Positions 1 through 8,813 of a stretch of 64,000 nt of DNA are shown piece after piece. The notes beneath the pieces are model-generated. The model saw only the letters and a list, made by a program, of their open reading frames with translations, did no database searches and was not told the origin of the DNA. Origin of the DNA: Candidatus Blautia intestinavium (GTDB lineage Bacteria; Bacillota; Clostridia; Lachnospirales; Lachnospiraceae); assembly GCA_019113745.1 (NCBI GenBank), contig DXGV01000022.1, forward strand, positions 31,523-95,522, written 5' to 3'. Made by a program: the position numbers and the translations under genes. The stretch's first letter is position 1; each line of letters opens with the position of its first letter.

Positions 1-332
1 TCTTCCCACAGACGGATATGCGTAGTCTTTCCCACTCCGCTGGGAGCCGCAAATACATAAGCCTCCCCGTCCATGGAAATCGCCGCGGAATGCATCAGAA
101 AAGCGTCGTACTTTGCCAGCGCAAAACAGATATTCCGGTAAATACAGAGACTTTCACAGTAACCTTTCGAAAAACGGTTGTCTCCGTTCTGCTCCTTCAG
201 GATTTCTTCTTCTGTGACCGCTACCGTAAACGCAGGCTTTTCTTCTGTCTCGTAGCCCTCGCACAAACGCCGGATATAAGGATAGCGATTCTCAATTCCT
301 ATAGGGATATCCGCAATCTTAATGCAAAACAT
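1..332 (-). CDS. HPr kinase/PEPCK-like P-loop protein, RiPP-cluster type (partial, runs off left edge)
   Basis: Minus-strand reading from ATG at 332: MFCIKIADIPIGIENRYPYIRRLCEGYETEEKPAFTVAVTEEE...MHSAAISMDGEAYVFAAPSGVGKTTHIRLWE; Walker A APSGVGKTTH. Preceded by a GAGAGG RBS-like sequence. Confidence 0.75.
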   Translation of the reverse strand, partial: MFCIKIADIPIGIENRYPYIRRLCEGYETEEKPAFTVAVTEEEILKEQNGDNRFSKGYCESLCIYRNICFALAKYDAFLMHSAAISMDGEAYVFAAPSGVGKTTHIRLWE

Positions 333-440
333 TATATCCTAGCACCTCTCTGTCCTCTGTACTTTCTGCCCCGGCCAGTATACGCTGCAGCCTGAAACAA
401 TTCTGAAGCTTCATAATATTTCCGTTCTGCAGATAAACGC

Positions 441-489
441 AAAATAAAAAGCTGCCGGTATTTTCCACACTAAAGAAAATATCAGCAGC
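441..489 (-). terminator. Intrinsic terminator in the leader of the HPrK-like gene (riboswitch expression platform)
   Basis: Minus: GCTGCTGATATTTTC-loop-GAAAATACCGGCAGC followed by TTTTTATTTT. Confidence 0.75.
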
Positions 490-548
490 TGGCTGCCATT
501 CTCAGGCCCTGTAGCTTTGCGTCACAGCTTTTCAGCTGCTTTGCCTTT
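490..548 (-). ncRNA. Candidate c-di-GMP-I (GEMM-I) riboswitch aptamer
   Basis: Minus: GGCAAAGCAGCTGAAAAGCTGTGACGCAAAGCTACAGGGCC; has the GGCAAA / GAAA-capped P2 / GACGCAAAG signature; followed by a terminator. Confidence 0.75.
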
Positions 549-588
549 GACATAAATTATTATATGCTTCCGCACAATTTCTTTAGAT

Positions 589-618
589 ATTATAGCACAT
601 ATCTGTCCTATAAATCAA
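589..618 (-). promoter_or_regulatory. Candidate sigma-A promoter for HPrK-like gene leader
   Basis: Minus TTGATT-18 nt-TATAAT immediately upstream of the aptamer. Confidence 0.5.
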
Positions 619-621
619 TCG

Positions 622-2022
622 TCATTTTTTCTCAAATTTCGTGTTTACTTCTTCCAGCTTTCTGCGGATGCGCTCCACATATCCCTCTTTCCACATCCTG
701 CACATGTCCCGGTCGCAGCCCATCAGATTGTGCTCGCCTGTCAGCAGAGCCGCCGCCCGGCATCCTCCGCCGCATTCATAGCGGTATCCGCAGGAATCAC
801 ATTCCTTATTCGCCGCGAACAGATCCCCGACGCGGCTGTCCACAAACTGCATATAATAGCTGTCCCGCAGCCCTTTCCTTAAGCCTATATCCTGCACCTT
901 AGGAAAGCGTTCCTGATCCGGACTGGCCGTCATAGGCATACAGGGCAGGAGCCTTCCCTCCGGAGTAATATAGCAGGACCAGCGGGTTGCCCCGCATAAA
1001 TAACATTCTCTGCATTTTTCTGTTCCATCGTAATGTCTTACGCTCAGGGTCGCCGGTTCATCCCGCGACATCCTTGCAATGCCGCCAAATTCCAGGCTTT
1101 CTATCGGGCGTCCGGCCTCATAATACCACTCGATATAAGGAAGCATGGCGTCCACATACTCCTGCCACGTCAGATCATTTCCCTCGCTATGACGCCTCCA
1201 GAGATCTGTTTCATCCACATGAGCGGTTTTCAGCTCTGTGGCTCCCACCGACCGCAGCGTCTCCACCGTCTGAGGAATCGTATCCTTATTTCCACGGTGA
1301 ATACACATACTCACACTTGTATGAAATCCATGTTCATGACACAGCTTCAGCGCGCGCAGCGTCCGCTCTTCCGCTCCGGGAACGCCCCGCATCCAGTCAT
1401 GACATCCCGTACCGTCGAAGCTGATATTTATCTCCGGTTTAAGACCACGGCGTTCAAATTTCTCTAAAATCCTCTCATCTAACAGCCATCCATTTGAATA
1501 AATCTGCGCCACAAACATTTTGTGAGAAAGAATACGATCTATCAGTTTCCAGAAGTCTTTCCGTACAAAGGGCTCGCCGCCAGTAATGTCCACCCGCAGC
1601 ACACCGCACTCCGCCATCTGATCGATCAGGGCAAAAGCTTCCTCCGTGGAAAGCTCTCCAAGCATCGCGTCCGGCGCGTCCATATAACAGTGGCGACAGC
1701 GGAAATTACATCTGCCTGTAACGGACCAGAAAACTCTCCTGGTAAATCTGTTAGGGTAATACCGGTAATTCTGATCCGGATCCAGCGGAGACGTCTGAAC
1801 AGAAGCTTCAATGATCCCTTCTGATTCACACTTATGCAGGACTTCCAAAAATGTATCGTCCAAAAATTCCCCCGGTAGTTCCGTTTCTCCATCACAAAGC
1901 AGGAGCACCTGAAACATTTTCTGCGACAGCAGGCGCGTCGCATTCTCCGGGCGCTTCACCAACACCCAGGACATCTCCTCCCAGCCCCGCAGCACATAAT
2001 CGGGTTTTAATTTATAAAACAT
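622..2022 (-). CDS. Radical SAM/SPASM peptide maturase with N-terminal PqqD-like (RRE) region
   Basis: CNFRCRHC (CX3CX2C) radical SAM motif; C-terminal SPASM cysteines (CRECYLCG...CDSCGYRYECGGGC...CDRDMC); N-terminal PqqD-like segment. Confidence 0.9.
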   Translation of the reverse strand: MFYKLKPDYVLRGWEEMSWVLVKRPENATRLLSQKMFQVLLLCDGETELPGEFLDDTFLEVLHKCESEGIIEASVQTSPLDPDQNYRYYPNRFTRRVFWSVTGRCNFRCRHCYMDAPDAMLGELSTEEAFALIDQMAECGVLRVDITGGEPFVRKDFWKLIDRILSHKMFVAQIYSNGWLLDERILEKFERRGLKPEINISFDGTGCHDWMRGVPGAEERTLRALKLCHEHGFHTSVSMCIHRGNKDTIPQTVETLRSVGATELKTAHVDETDLWRRHSEGNDLTWQEYVDAMLPYIEWYYEAGRPIESLEFGGIARMSRDEPATLSVRHYDGTEKCRECYLCGATRWSCYITPEGRLLPCMPMTASPDQERFPKVQDIGLRKGLRDSYYMQFVDSRVGDLFAANKECDSCGYRYECGGGCRAAALLTGEHNLMGCDRDMCRMWKEGYVERIRRKLEEVNTKFEKK

Positions 2023-2052
2023 TGCCTGTCTCCTTAATAAAACAGGAAATCA

Positions 2053-2220
2053 CTATTTCCATGATCCCCCCGGACAGTCACCGCTGTTGCCCTTGCATCC
2101 GTTTCCATTATCCTGTCCATTATTACGACAGCCGCCTATATCTAATCCGCCGCTTGTGGTGATCACGTCCCGGTTCGTAAAATAAACAACCTCTGCTTCC
2201 GCTTTTTCATAATTCATCAT
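2053..2220 (-). CDS. Putative Cys/Gly/Asn-rich RiPP precursor peptide (55 aa; absent from the ORF track)
   Basis: Minus: MMNYEKAEAEVVYFTNRDVITTSGGLDIGGCRNNGQDNGNGCKGNSGDCPGGSWK*; GGGAGG RBS upstream; directly upstream of radical SAM/SPASM gene. Confidence 0.85.
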   Translation of the reverse strand: MMNYEKAEAEVVYFTNRDVITTSGGLDIGGCRNNGQDNGNGCKGNSGDCPGGSWK

Positions 2221-2285
2221 AATATGCGCCTCCCTTTTTCATATAAAAATTCTGTTCCACGTCATTTCTTCATGGAATAAAGCAA

Positions 2286-2315
2286 TAAAAAAAGCTGCAA
2301 CAATATAGTTGCAGC
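2286..2315 (-). terminator. Intrinsic terminator in the RiPP operon leader
   Basis: Minus GCTGCAAC-TATATT-GTTGCAGC followed by TTTTTTT. Confidence 0.85.
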
Positions 2316-2324
2316 CGAACGACC

Positions 2325-2410
2325 TTGTGGAATCAGATGAAAAATCATCCTCGCCCACCTAAGGTTCCTGACTTTGCGTCCCTGCATTTCTACAGGTTTG
2401 CCAAGGATTT
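2325..2410 (-). ncRNA. c-di-GMP-I (GEMM-I) riboswitch
   Basis: Minus: GGCAAACCTGTAGAAATGCAGGGACGCAAAGTCAGGAACCTTAGG; canonical GGCAAACC, GAAA tetraloop, GGGACGCAAAG; terminator follows. Confidence 0.88.
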
Positions 2411-2419
2411 ATTTTCTAA

Positions 2420-2449
2420 ATTATACGATACTGCATACTGTTCTGTCAA
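2420..2449 (-). promoter_or_regulatory. Sigma-A promoter driving riboswitch and RiPP operon
   Basis: Minus TTGACA (2449-2444), 18-nt spacer, TATAAT (2425-2420); both hexamers consensus. Confidence 0.85.
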
Positions 2450-2551
2450 TTCTAAAATCGTACAATTTAGATAAAATTTCACTTTTCGCTTTTCCAAAGC
2501 GCTGTTTTCCTTTATAATAAAAGAAAATATAACGCTTTACGGGGGCCAAAA

Positions 2552-3712
2552 ATGATCAACTATAAAAATCTTGAAGAATTATACACAGCCGGTTCTTATC
2601 TGGTGAAACTGCTGTCCGCTGTCCTTCACGAAGAAGAAGCGCCGCCTCTTCCTGAATCTCTAAACTGGAAGCTTATATATGATATGGCGAAGATGCATTC
2701 TGTAGAGACTATGGCTTTTTATGGCGCAGAGCCATTTATCAGAGATGATGCAGAACTTTATCAAAACTGGAAAAAGAGCCGGGATGCCAACATTGCCCAA
2801 AGCCTGCACCAGATAGAAGCACGGAAAGAAGTATTCCAGGCTCTGTATGAAGCGGGAATCCGCTTTCTGCCACTGAAGGGATACGAAATGAAGTGTCTGT
2901 ATCCCCGGCCTGAATTCCGCCAGATGGCAGATGTCGACGTATTGATCGATCCTGAAAATACCTCCCGCGCAAGAGAAATCATGATACATCTTGGATATCG
3001 GCAAAAAGAAGCGCTGCCGCATCACGACGAATACTTTCGCCCGCCTTTTGTGACTGTGGAGGTTCATCGGCAGATGCTTCTTGTAGGAGAATCCAGACAG
3101 GCATATTATGATAATATATGGGACAGAGCGCTTATCGATGAAGAAAATCCAGGCGGTTATAAACTCAGCCCGGAAGATTTCTATATTTATCAGATTGCAC
3201 ATTTCGAAAAACATTATAGTCTTATGGGCAGTGGTATCCGGTCTGCGCTGGATATCTATGTTTATTTGAATAAATTCAGGACAATTTTAAACCGAGACTA
3301 TATAAAAGAAGAATTTCAAAAACTTAACATTTATAATTTTGGCACAAAAATGGAATATCTGAGCCAGTTCTGGTTTTCTAAGCAGCAACCGGACATAAAA
3401 ATTAGTAAAGACGAATTAAATGAAATACAAAAAAACATTTTCCTTTCCGGCGTTTACGGATCACTGGAATTTTCAAGATTTAAAAAGATGTCTAATCTTC
3501 ATATAGAAAAGGGATTCAAACAAACTTTCCATTATTTCTGGACAAGGATTTTCACCAGAAAAAAAGACTTTAAAAATTCTTATCCTTTTCTCAGAAAGTA
3601 TCCCTTTCTTCTACCTTTTTGTTGGTTTCACAGACTTATTTACGTTTTACTGCATAAAAAGCAATCTATCAAAAGAGAACTTGAATTATATAAGAAAGTA
3701 AAGGAAAAATAA
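2552..3712 (+). CDS. Nucleotidyltransferase family protein (NTP_transf_5-like)
   Basis: LPLKGYEMKCLYPRPEFRQMADVDVLIDPENTSRAREIM...VEVHRQM pattern of uncharacterised NTP_transf_5 proteins often found in RiPP loci; GGGGG RBS. Confidence 0.8.
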   Translation: MINYKNLEELYTAGSYLVKLLSAVLHEEEAPPLPESLNWKLIYDMAKMHSVETMAFYGAEPFIRDDAELYQNWKKSRDANIAQSLHQIEARKEVFQALYEAGIRFLPLKGYEMKCLYPRPEFRQMADVDVLIDPENTSRAREIMIHLGYRQKEALPHHDEYFRPPFVTVEVHRQMLLVGESRQAYYDNIWDRALIDEENPGGYKLSPEDFYIYQIAHFEKHYSLMGSGIRSALDIYVYLNKFRTILNRDYIKEEFQKLNIYNFGTKMEYLSQFWFSKQQPDIKISKDELNEIQKNIFLSGVYGSLEFSRFKKMSNLHIEKGFKQTFHYFWTRIFTRKKDFKNSYPFLRKYPFLLPFCWFHRLIYVLLHKKQSIKRELELYKKVKEK

Positions 3713-3764
3713 GCAGTCGGTCCCTCTTATTCTAAAAAGGGACTGACTATATTTTTAAATATAC

Positions 3765-5261
3765 TTATTTGGATTTCAGCTTTTTTAAGTTTCTTTCTTC
3801 CTGCATTAATTTTATATATGTTTTTATCGTTTTGGATATTCCCATAATACGAATTCTGACCACCAATTTTCCCACTCTGTTAAATATCATCTTATTTATT
3901 CCGTGCTTTTTTTTAGCATATTCAATCCCATCCAGTTCAGGACATACATAAGCAATTAATTTATCCTGATGCTTTTTGACTCTCCTTTCCTGGATTGGAA
4001 AATCTGCAAGCATAGAAATAAGAAATCTTGAATTAACTGGCTGTAAAGAAGTAATATCTTCCATTATATCAAATGACTGTTCTATTGGCGAAAGCCAACT
4101 TGCATTTCTTTGTTCCCAAAAAAACCTGTCACAATCTGAAATACCAACCTGTTTTGTCTTTTCCAGCCATTCAAAATACGATTTCAATGACTTTTGAACT
4201 AATTCATTTGCAACAAAAAAACTGTATATACTCTCTATGTCCAGTTTACCTTTGTCATCTAAAAATTTCTGGTAATAGTTTGTGACCGTTTCCCAGACTG
4301 AACTTCTGAGAAGAACTATATTCCCATATTTCTGTACCAAATCACGATATTGACCATAAGCATAAAACCGTTTATCCTCGTCATCCGCCAATCCGCCAGT
4401 ATGCATTATATATTCCTTTTCTAATTCTTTAGAATACTTTTTTTTTCTAGGTATATATGTATATTTTTTCTTTAATGCCTTACAAAGCTTTTGGGGAATT
4501 TCTACATCTCCGTCTGATATTTTTTTATGGTCTAATGTATAGCAATCAAAATCTATTCCTGCATATTCTGCCAACGCAAGTAATGTTCTTGAATCATAGC
4601 CGCCTGTAAGGGCTATCAAAATTTTCTTTTCCGGAAACATATCCTGCAGATTATGTAATGAATTAGAAAAAAGTTCTGAAAAAGCTTCTATTCTTTCCTG
4701 CTCATCTTTATATCGGGGAATATGCGTCGCTAAAAGCTGTCGGCTGTTTATTGTCTGGTCGTTGTAATTATAAATCTGGCTGGGTAGCAACCGTTTGATC
4801 TGTTCATACTGAGTTAGAGGACCTGGAAGCCAATTAAAACCAAATGTAGGACGATATATAATTTGAGGTAACCCCATAATTTCTGCCAGCATCATACAAC
4901 TGCTGGAAATCCCCTCTCTGCTGTAAAAAATCCCCAGTAAACCAGTCGCATCCAGATAAATTTTTTCGTTTACAATCAACACGTATCTTCCGCACCAGGA
5001 TTCTTCCATCCTCAAAATCTCTTCTTCCGGTATATATCCTTCGTACTTTTCCGCCAGCTTTTCAATTTCAGATACGGGATCTTCCTTTTTTTCTTTTACC
5101 TGCCATGCAATACCAAGCAGTATAATCTCATATTGCTTATTTATATAAATATTTAAGTCCTTATGATAGCTTAAAATATAATTATTCTTTAGCTCAACAT
5201 AAATATAATCAGAACTGTGAATTTTTTTCTTTGCTATAATAAATTGTTTCTTATTGATCAA
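3765..5261 (-). CDS. Asparagine synthase-like protein of the polysaccharide cluster
   Basis: ALTGGYDSRTLLALA ATP-PPase loop; degenerate N-terminal glutaminase-like domain; EPS cluster context. Confidence 0.75.
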   Translation of the reverse strand: MINKKQFIIAKKKIHSSDYIYVELKNNYILSYHKDLNIYINKQYEIILLGIAWQVKEKKEDPVSEIEKLAEKYEGYIPEEEILRMEESWCGRYVLIVNEKIYLDATGLLGIFYSREGISSSCMMLAEIMGLPQIIYRPTFGFNWLPGPLTQYEQIKRLLPSQIYNYNDQTINSRQLLATHIPRYKDEQERIEAFSELFSNSLHNLQDMFPEKKILIALTGGYDSRTLLALAEYAGIDFDCYTLDHKKISDGDVEIPQKLCKALKKKYTYIPRKKKYSKELEKEYIMHTGGLADDEDKRFYAYGQYRDLVQKYGNIVLLRSSVWETVTNYYQKFLDDKGKLDIESIYSFFVANELVQKSLKSYFEWLEKTKQVGISDCDRFFWEQRNASWLSPIEQSFDIMEDITSLQPVNSRFLISMLADFPIQERRVKKHQDKLIAYVCPELDGIEYAKKKHGINKMIFNRVGKLVVRIRIMGISKTIKTYIKLMQEERNLKKLKSK

Positions 5262-6822
5262 CGATGTATCTACTCCTTATTTCCCTGATTATTTTTTTTA
5301 TTTTTTCCCAGTCTTCATAATTACCCACAATAAATAAATGAAGCAAACAACCTATAATCGCATAAAGCAAAATACAGATTATTAAAGTCAACCATTTTCC
5401 CGGCGTGAATATCAAAGAAAAAAACTTAAAAACACTTGATAATACAAAACAGGAGATTACATTTCTGATTATCTCTGGATAAAATGTATGCCATGGCAAA
5501 TGAAGAACATAGGACATATACAATGGATTTGTTACAAAATTAATGAGCATCATAACCACAGCCGTCGTCCCTGCGACTGCATATACCCCCATATCAGTGT
5601 ACTTAATAAGAAAATACATAGCGGTCACATTAGCCAAACCTCCCACCAATGTAATAAAACATGGAATTTTTCTTTTTACAGTTAAGATATAGATATAGTA
5701 TAAAGGCTGCATTGGGCCTCCAGGAATACAGGTTAATAAAGTAATAACTGTCAATTTATAAATCAAATTAATATCCTCGCCCGGTATCCATAATCTGAAG
5801 TACGCTAATCCTAATGCAATAAATCCAGCAATTCCTACATTAGTAAACATTCCTGATATTTTCATAGAAAATTTTAGTTCCTGCAATAAACCCTCTGTAT
5901 TTTTTTCCGAATAACTTTTTAAAAATAATGGTTGAAAAGCTTGAGATACAACAGAATATAAAGCTTGAAATATCGAGTAAATCATCTTAGCAATCGCCAT
6001 TTGTCCCATTGCCGTAGACGACAGCATTAAATTGCAGATCAACAAATCCAATCCATGATTTAATAATTCGCCCAATGAATTGACAGAAGTCCAAATCCCT
6101 CCAAACACCAACTGTTTTACAGCGCCAATTGAAAAACTACCTTTTGAAATTCTTAATTCTGGAATATGCCGTTTACAAAGCCATATATTAGCAAATACAA
6201 TCACCAGAGAGGCAGCAACAAGTCCAATTCCCACATAAAAGACTCTTGTAGGAAAAAACATATAAAGTATATATAGTATCAGCGCTTCAGTTATATACGA
6301 TATACCTTTAAATACTCCCACAATATCCAGTTTATTTTTTATAATTGCCACCGAACTGAACACAGAAAATACTGTAGTGATCCAAAAATTAATAAATATA
6401 AATAAAAATAAAAATTTAACATCTGCAAGAATGTCGGGGAGTATATTTAATAAATTCTGCAATATGCTGATACAGCCTAACGCTCCTAAAAATATAACGG
6501 AACCTAATACTAAATCGCCCCAAAAAACAGAACTGAAATATATATTTGCTTTCTTTTTTTCCTCCTGATAATATTCAACTGCAATATACCTTGCAGCAAA
6601 TGAATTCAAAGTTCCAACAACTATCGCTGCATATTCAGCAAACTGTTTTGCCAGTGATACATATCCATAAGCTTCTGTACCAACATTATCTGTTATATAC
6701 GGAACTAAAACAAGGTTAATACCATAATTCAACATATATGCCAGACCAGTAACCACCATTGTTTGGAATAGTTTCATATATTTATTATATTTCTTCATTC
6801 TTGTTCCGTAATCTCCTCTCAT
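5251..6822 (-). CDS. Polysaccharide flippase (Wzx/MATE-like)
   Basis: Multi-TM, MLNYGINLVLVPYITDNVGTEAYGYVSLAKQF motif typical of PST flippases. Confidence 0.88.
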   Translation of the reverse strand: MRGDYGTRMKKYNKYMKLFQTMVVTGLAYMLNYGINLVLVPYITDNVGTEAYGYVSLAKQFAEYAAIVVGTLNSFAARYIAVEYYQEEKKKANIYFSSVFWGDLVLGSVIFLGALGCISILQNLLNILPDILADVKFLFLFIFINFWITTVFSVFSSVAIIKNKLDIVGVFKGISYITEALILYILYMFFPTRVFYVGIGLVAASLVIVFANIWLCKRHIPELRISKGSFSIGAVKQLVFGGIWTSVNSLGELLNHGLDLLICNLMLSSTAMGQMAIAKMIYSIFQALYSVVSQAFQPLFLKSYSEKNTEGLLQELKFSMKISGMFTNVGIAGFIALGLAYFRLWIPGEDINLIYKLTVITLLTCIPGGPMQPLYYIYILTVKRKIPCFITLVGGLANVTAMYFLIKYTDMGVYAVAGTTAVVMMLINFVTNPLYMSYVLHLPWHTFYPEIIRNVISCFVLSSVFKFFSLIFTPGKWLTLIICILLYAIIGCLLHLFIVGNYEDWEKIKKIIREIRSRYIVDQ

Positions 6823-6840
6823 GTCAACACAGATCTGCCA

Positions 6841-7614
6841 TTATTTTTCATATTCTTCTATAAATCCAAATTCAAAACCAACCCGTCCTGTTAATTTTAT
6901 TTTTCTTCTCAACATCCCTTCAATCTTTCGTTTTTTATTCAAATCCCTTCCTCCCATCATTGAAATATTATCATTCGTATTCCGAACATAAATCGTTGTG
7001 GGAAAAGGCATTCTGGCTAATTCTCTTCCATGTTCTTTTAAATATTTTGGCAGCAACCTGTGGGATTTTCGGATAATCCATTTATCTTTAAAAGTATCGT
7101 CCCAAAGATTTTCAGGCATAATATCCGGAAGATCTTCAACAGAATAGTTTATAATAGAACACGATCCGCAAATCCTGTGAGGGGCATATATCTTTTTCAC
7201 ATATGGCATACCCTCTCTATATAAATATCCAAATTTACTCAAAAAACCATTCTCTCCCGGATGAGCATTTACATATTCGGCAATGCGATTTGATACAATG
7301 TCATCAGAATCAACTATCATTGTATATCCGCCGCCCATCTGTCTGATCCTGACAGCAATCATTGATATTTTCCAGCCCTTATCCAACCTCATTTCTCGTT
7401 TATTTTCCGGCAACGGCTGATCCGATACGAGAAATTCAACTCTTTCATCATAGTTTCTATACAGTTCAGGAATATCATGGCATGCGATGATCACATGAAA
7501 ATCCGGATCCGTCTGTCTGTATATGGATTCAAGTGTTCTATTAAATATCTTTGTAACCATTGCCCAGTTTTTAGAAGCTTTTTTTGACCGAAGAGGAATC
7601 CCAAAATATATCAT
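6841..7614 (-). CDS. GT-A type glycosyltransferase
   Basis: TLESIYRQTDPDFHVIIACH and IVDSDD motifs. Confidence 0.75.
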   Translation of the reverse strand: MIYFGIPLRSKKASKNWAMVTKIFNRTLESIYRQTDPDFHVIIACHDIPELYRNYDERVEFLVSDQPLPENKREMRLDKGWKISMIAVRIRQMGGGYTMIVDSDDIVSNRIAEYVNAHPGENGFLSKFGYLYREGMPYVKKIYAPHRICGSCSIINYSVEDLPDIMPENLWDDTFKDKWIIRKSHRLLPKYLKEHGRELARMPFPTTIYVRNTNDNISMMGGRDLNKKRKIEGMLRRKIKLTGRVGFEFGFIEEYEK

Positions 7615-8813
7615 TTTTTTCTCCTTTCTGCGTTATCATAAATGTTCTCTGCTGCTTTCTTTTTTATCACAGTGTTATATATATCAGCTGTCATTTTTGC
7701 AGAAATAACCCAATTATACTTATTACTTGTAAGCCATGTGATCGAATCAATCATTCGATTAATTTTTTCCTGTGGCATGTTTGAAAACATGATCAATGCC
7801 TTCGCCAGAGATTCTGCATCCTCATTTTTGAACAAAATCCCTGTACTGCCTGAATCTGTTTCTTCTACAAAAACAGGAACATCACTTGCGATCACCGGTT
7901 TTTCAAAAGAATATGCCATCAGAAGCGCCCCGCTTCCATAAATCTCCCGATATGGAAATATACATGCGTCCGCCCAGTCAAATAGTTCCGGCAGTTCGTC
8001 ATCTTCTATTCTTCTGCGAACTAATTTTACACAATCTCCGATCCCTAAGTCATTGATCATATGTGCATAATCTGTTGTATCCTGATTGTCGTATTGCCGT
8101 CCGGCAATAATAAACTCCATATCTGAACGTTTCTCTTTCGGAATTTTGGAAACCGCCTGCAATAATACGTCTACTCCTTTATACCGCCGTATTACACCAA
8201 ACATCAGATAATGCTTTTTTTTATCAGCTTTTAAAACAGCCGGAATTTTCTTAACCTGATATGTACCATGAGGTATAACTGATATTGTGTCGTCTTCCAG
8301 ATTAAACACTTCTATCAGTCTCTTTTTACTTTGTTCATTATGTACAATCAAATGATCACATGCTTTATAAAAATCTCCATATAATTTTATATCCTTTCTA
8401 TCAGTCTCATGGGGCAGGACATTATGCACAGTATGGATCAGTTTTGCATGCATCTTTGTTTTCGTATATAATGGAATCTCCACCGCAGCATTTTTAAAAG
8501 TCTGAACATGGATCACCTGATATTTTTTGTTCTTAACCTCTTTCGCCAAAAAAAAGATTCCTTTCACATATTTGACAAACGCTTTTAGCTTATTTTTTTC
8601 TCCGCCAGCATACATAACTGCTTTCCGGTCAATCTTTTTTGCAAACTCTCCTGCATTGCTTTTGCATAAAACAGTAATATCCGCATATTCCGCTAATTCA
8701 TGACACAGTTCAGCGCTATATGTATTTCCCGGAGAAAAATGCTCTACCATTAAAATTTTCATCATAAAAAGCCTCTGCATTTCTTTGATTACACTTGTTA
8801 TATCCCACGGCAA
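7611..8813 (-). CDS. Glycosyltransferase, GT4-like
   Basis: VIPHGTY, RRYKGVDVLLQAV, PYREIYGSGALLMAYSFEKPVIASD. Confidence 0.88.
   Translation of the reverse strand: MPWDITSVIKEMQRLFMMKILMVEHFSPGNTYSAELCHELAEYADITVLCKSNAGEFAKKIDRKAVMYAGGEKNKLKAFVKYVKGIFFLAKEVKNKKYQVIHVQTFKNAAVEIPLYTKTKMHAKLIHTVHNVLPHETDRKDIKLYGDFYKACDHLIVHNEQSKKRLIEVFNLEDDTISVIPHGTYQVKKIPAVLKADKKKHYLMFGVIRRYKGVDVLLQAVSKIPKEKRSDMEFIIAGRQYDNQDTTDYAHMINDLGIGDCVKLVRRRIEDDELPELFDWADACIFPYREIYGSGALLMAYSFEKPVIASDVPVFVEETDSGSTGILFKNEDAESLAKALIMFSNMPQEKINRMIDSITWLTSNKYNWVISAKMTADIYNTVIKKKAAENIYDNAERRKK

Noticed and set aside
18-395. 125-aa plus-strand ORF at left edge
   Set aside because: Antisense to the HPrK-like partial gene with Walker A motif.
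1-3712. Lasso peptide cluster
   Set aside because: HPrK-like and nucleotidyltransferase-like genes are present, but no lasso leader peptidase is seen, the AsnB-like gene groups with EPS genes, and the maturase is a radical SAM enzyme.
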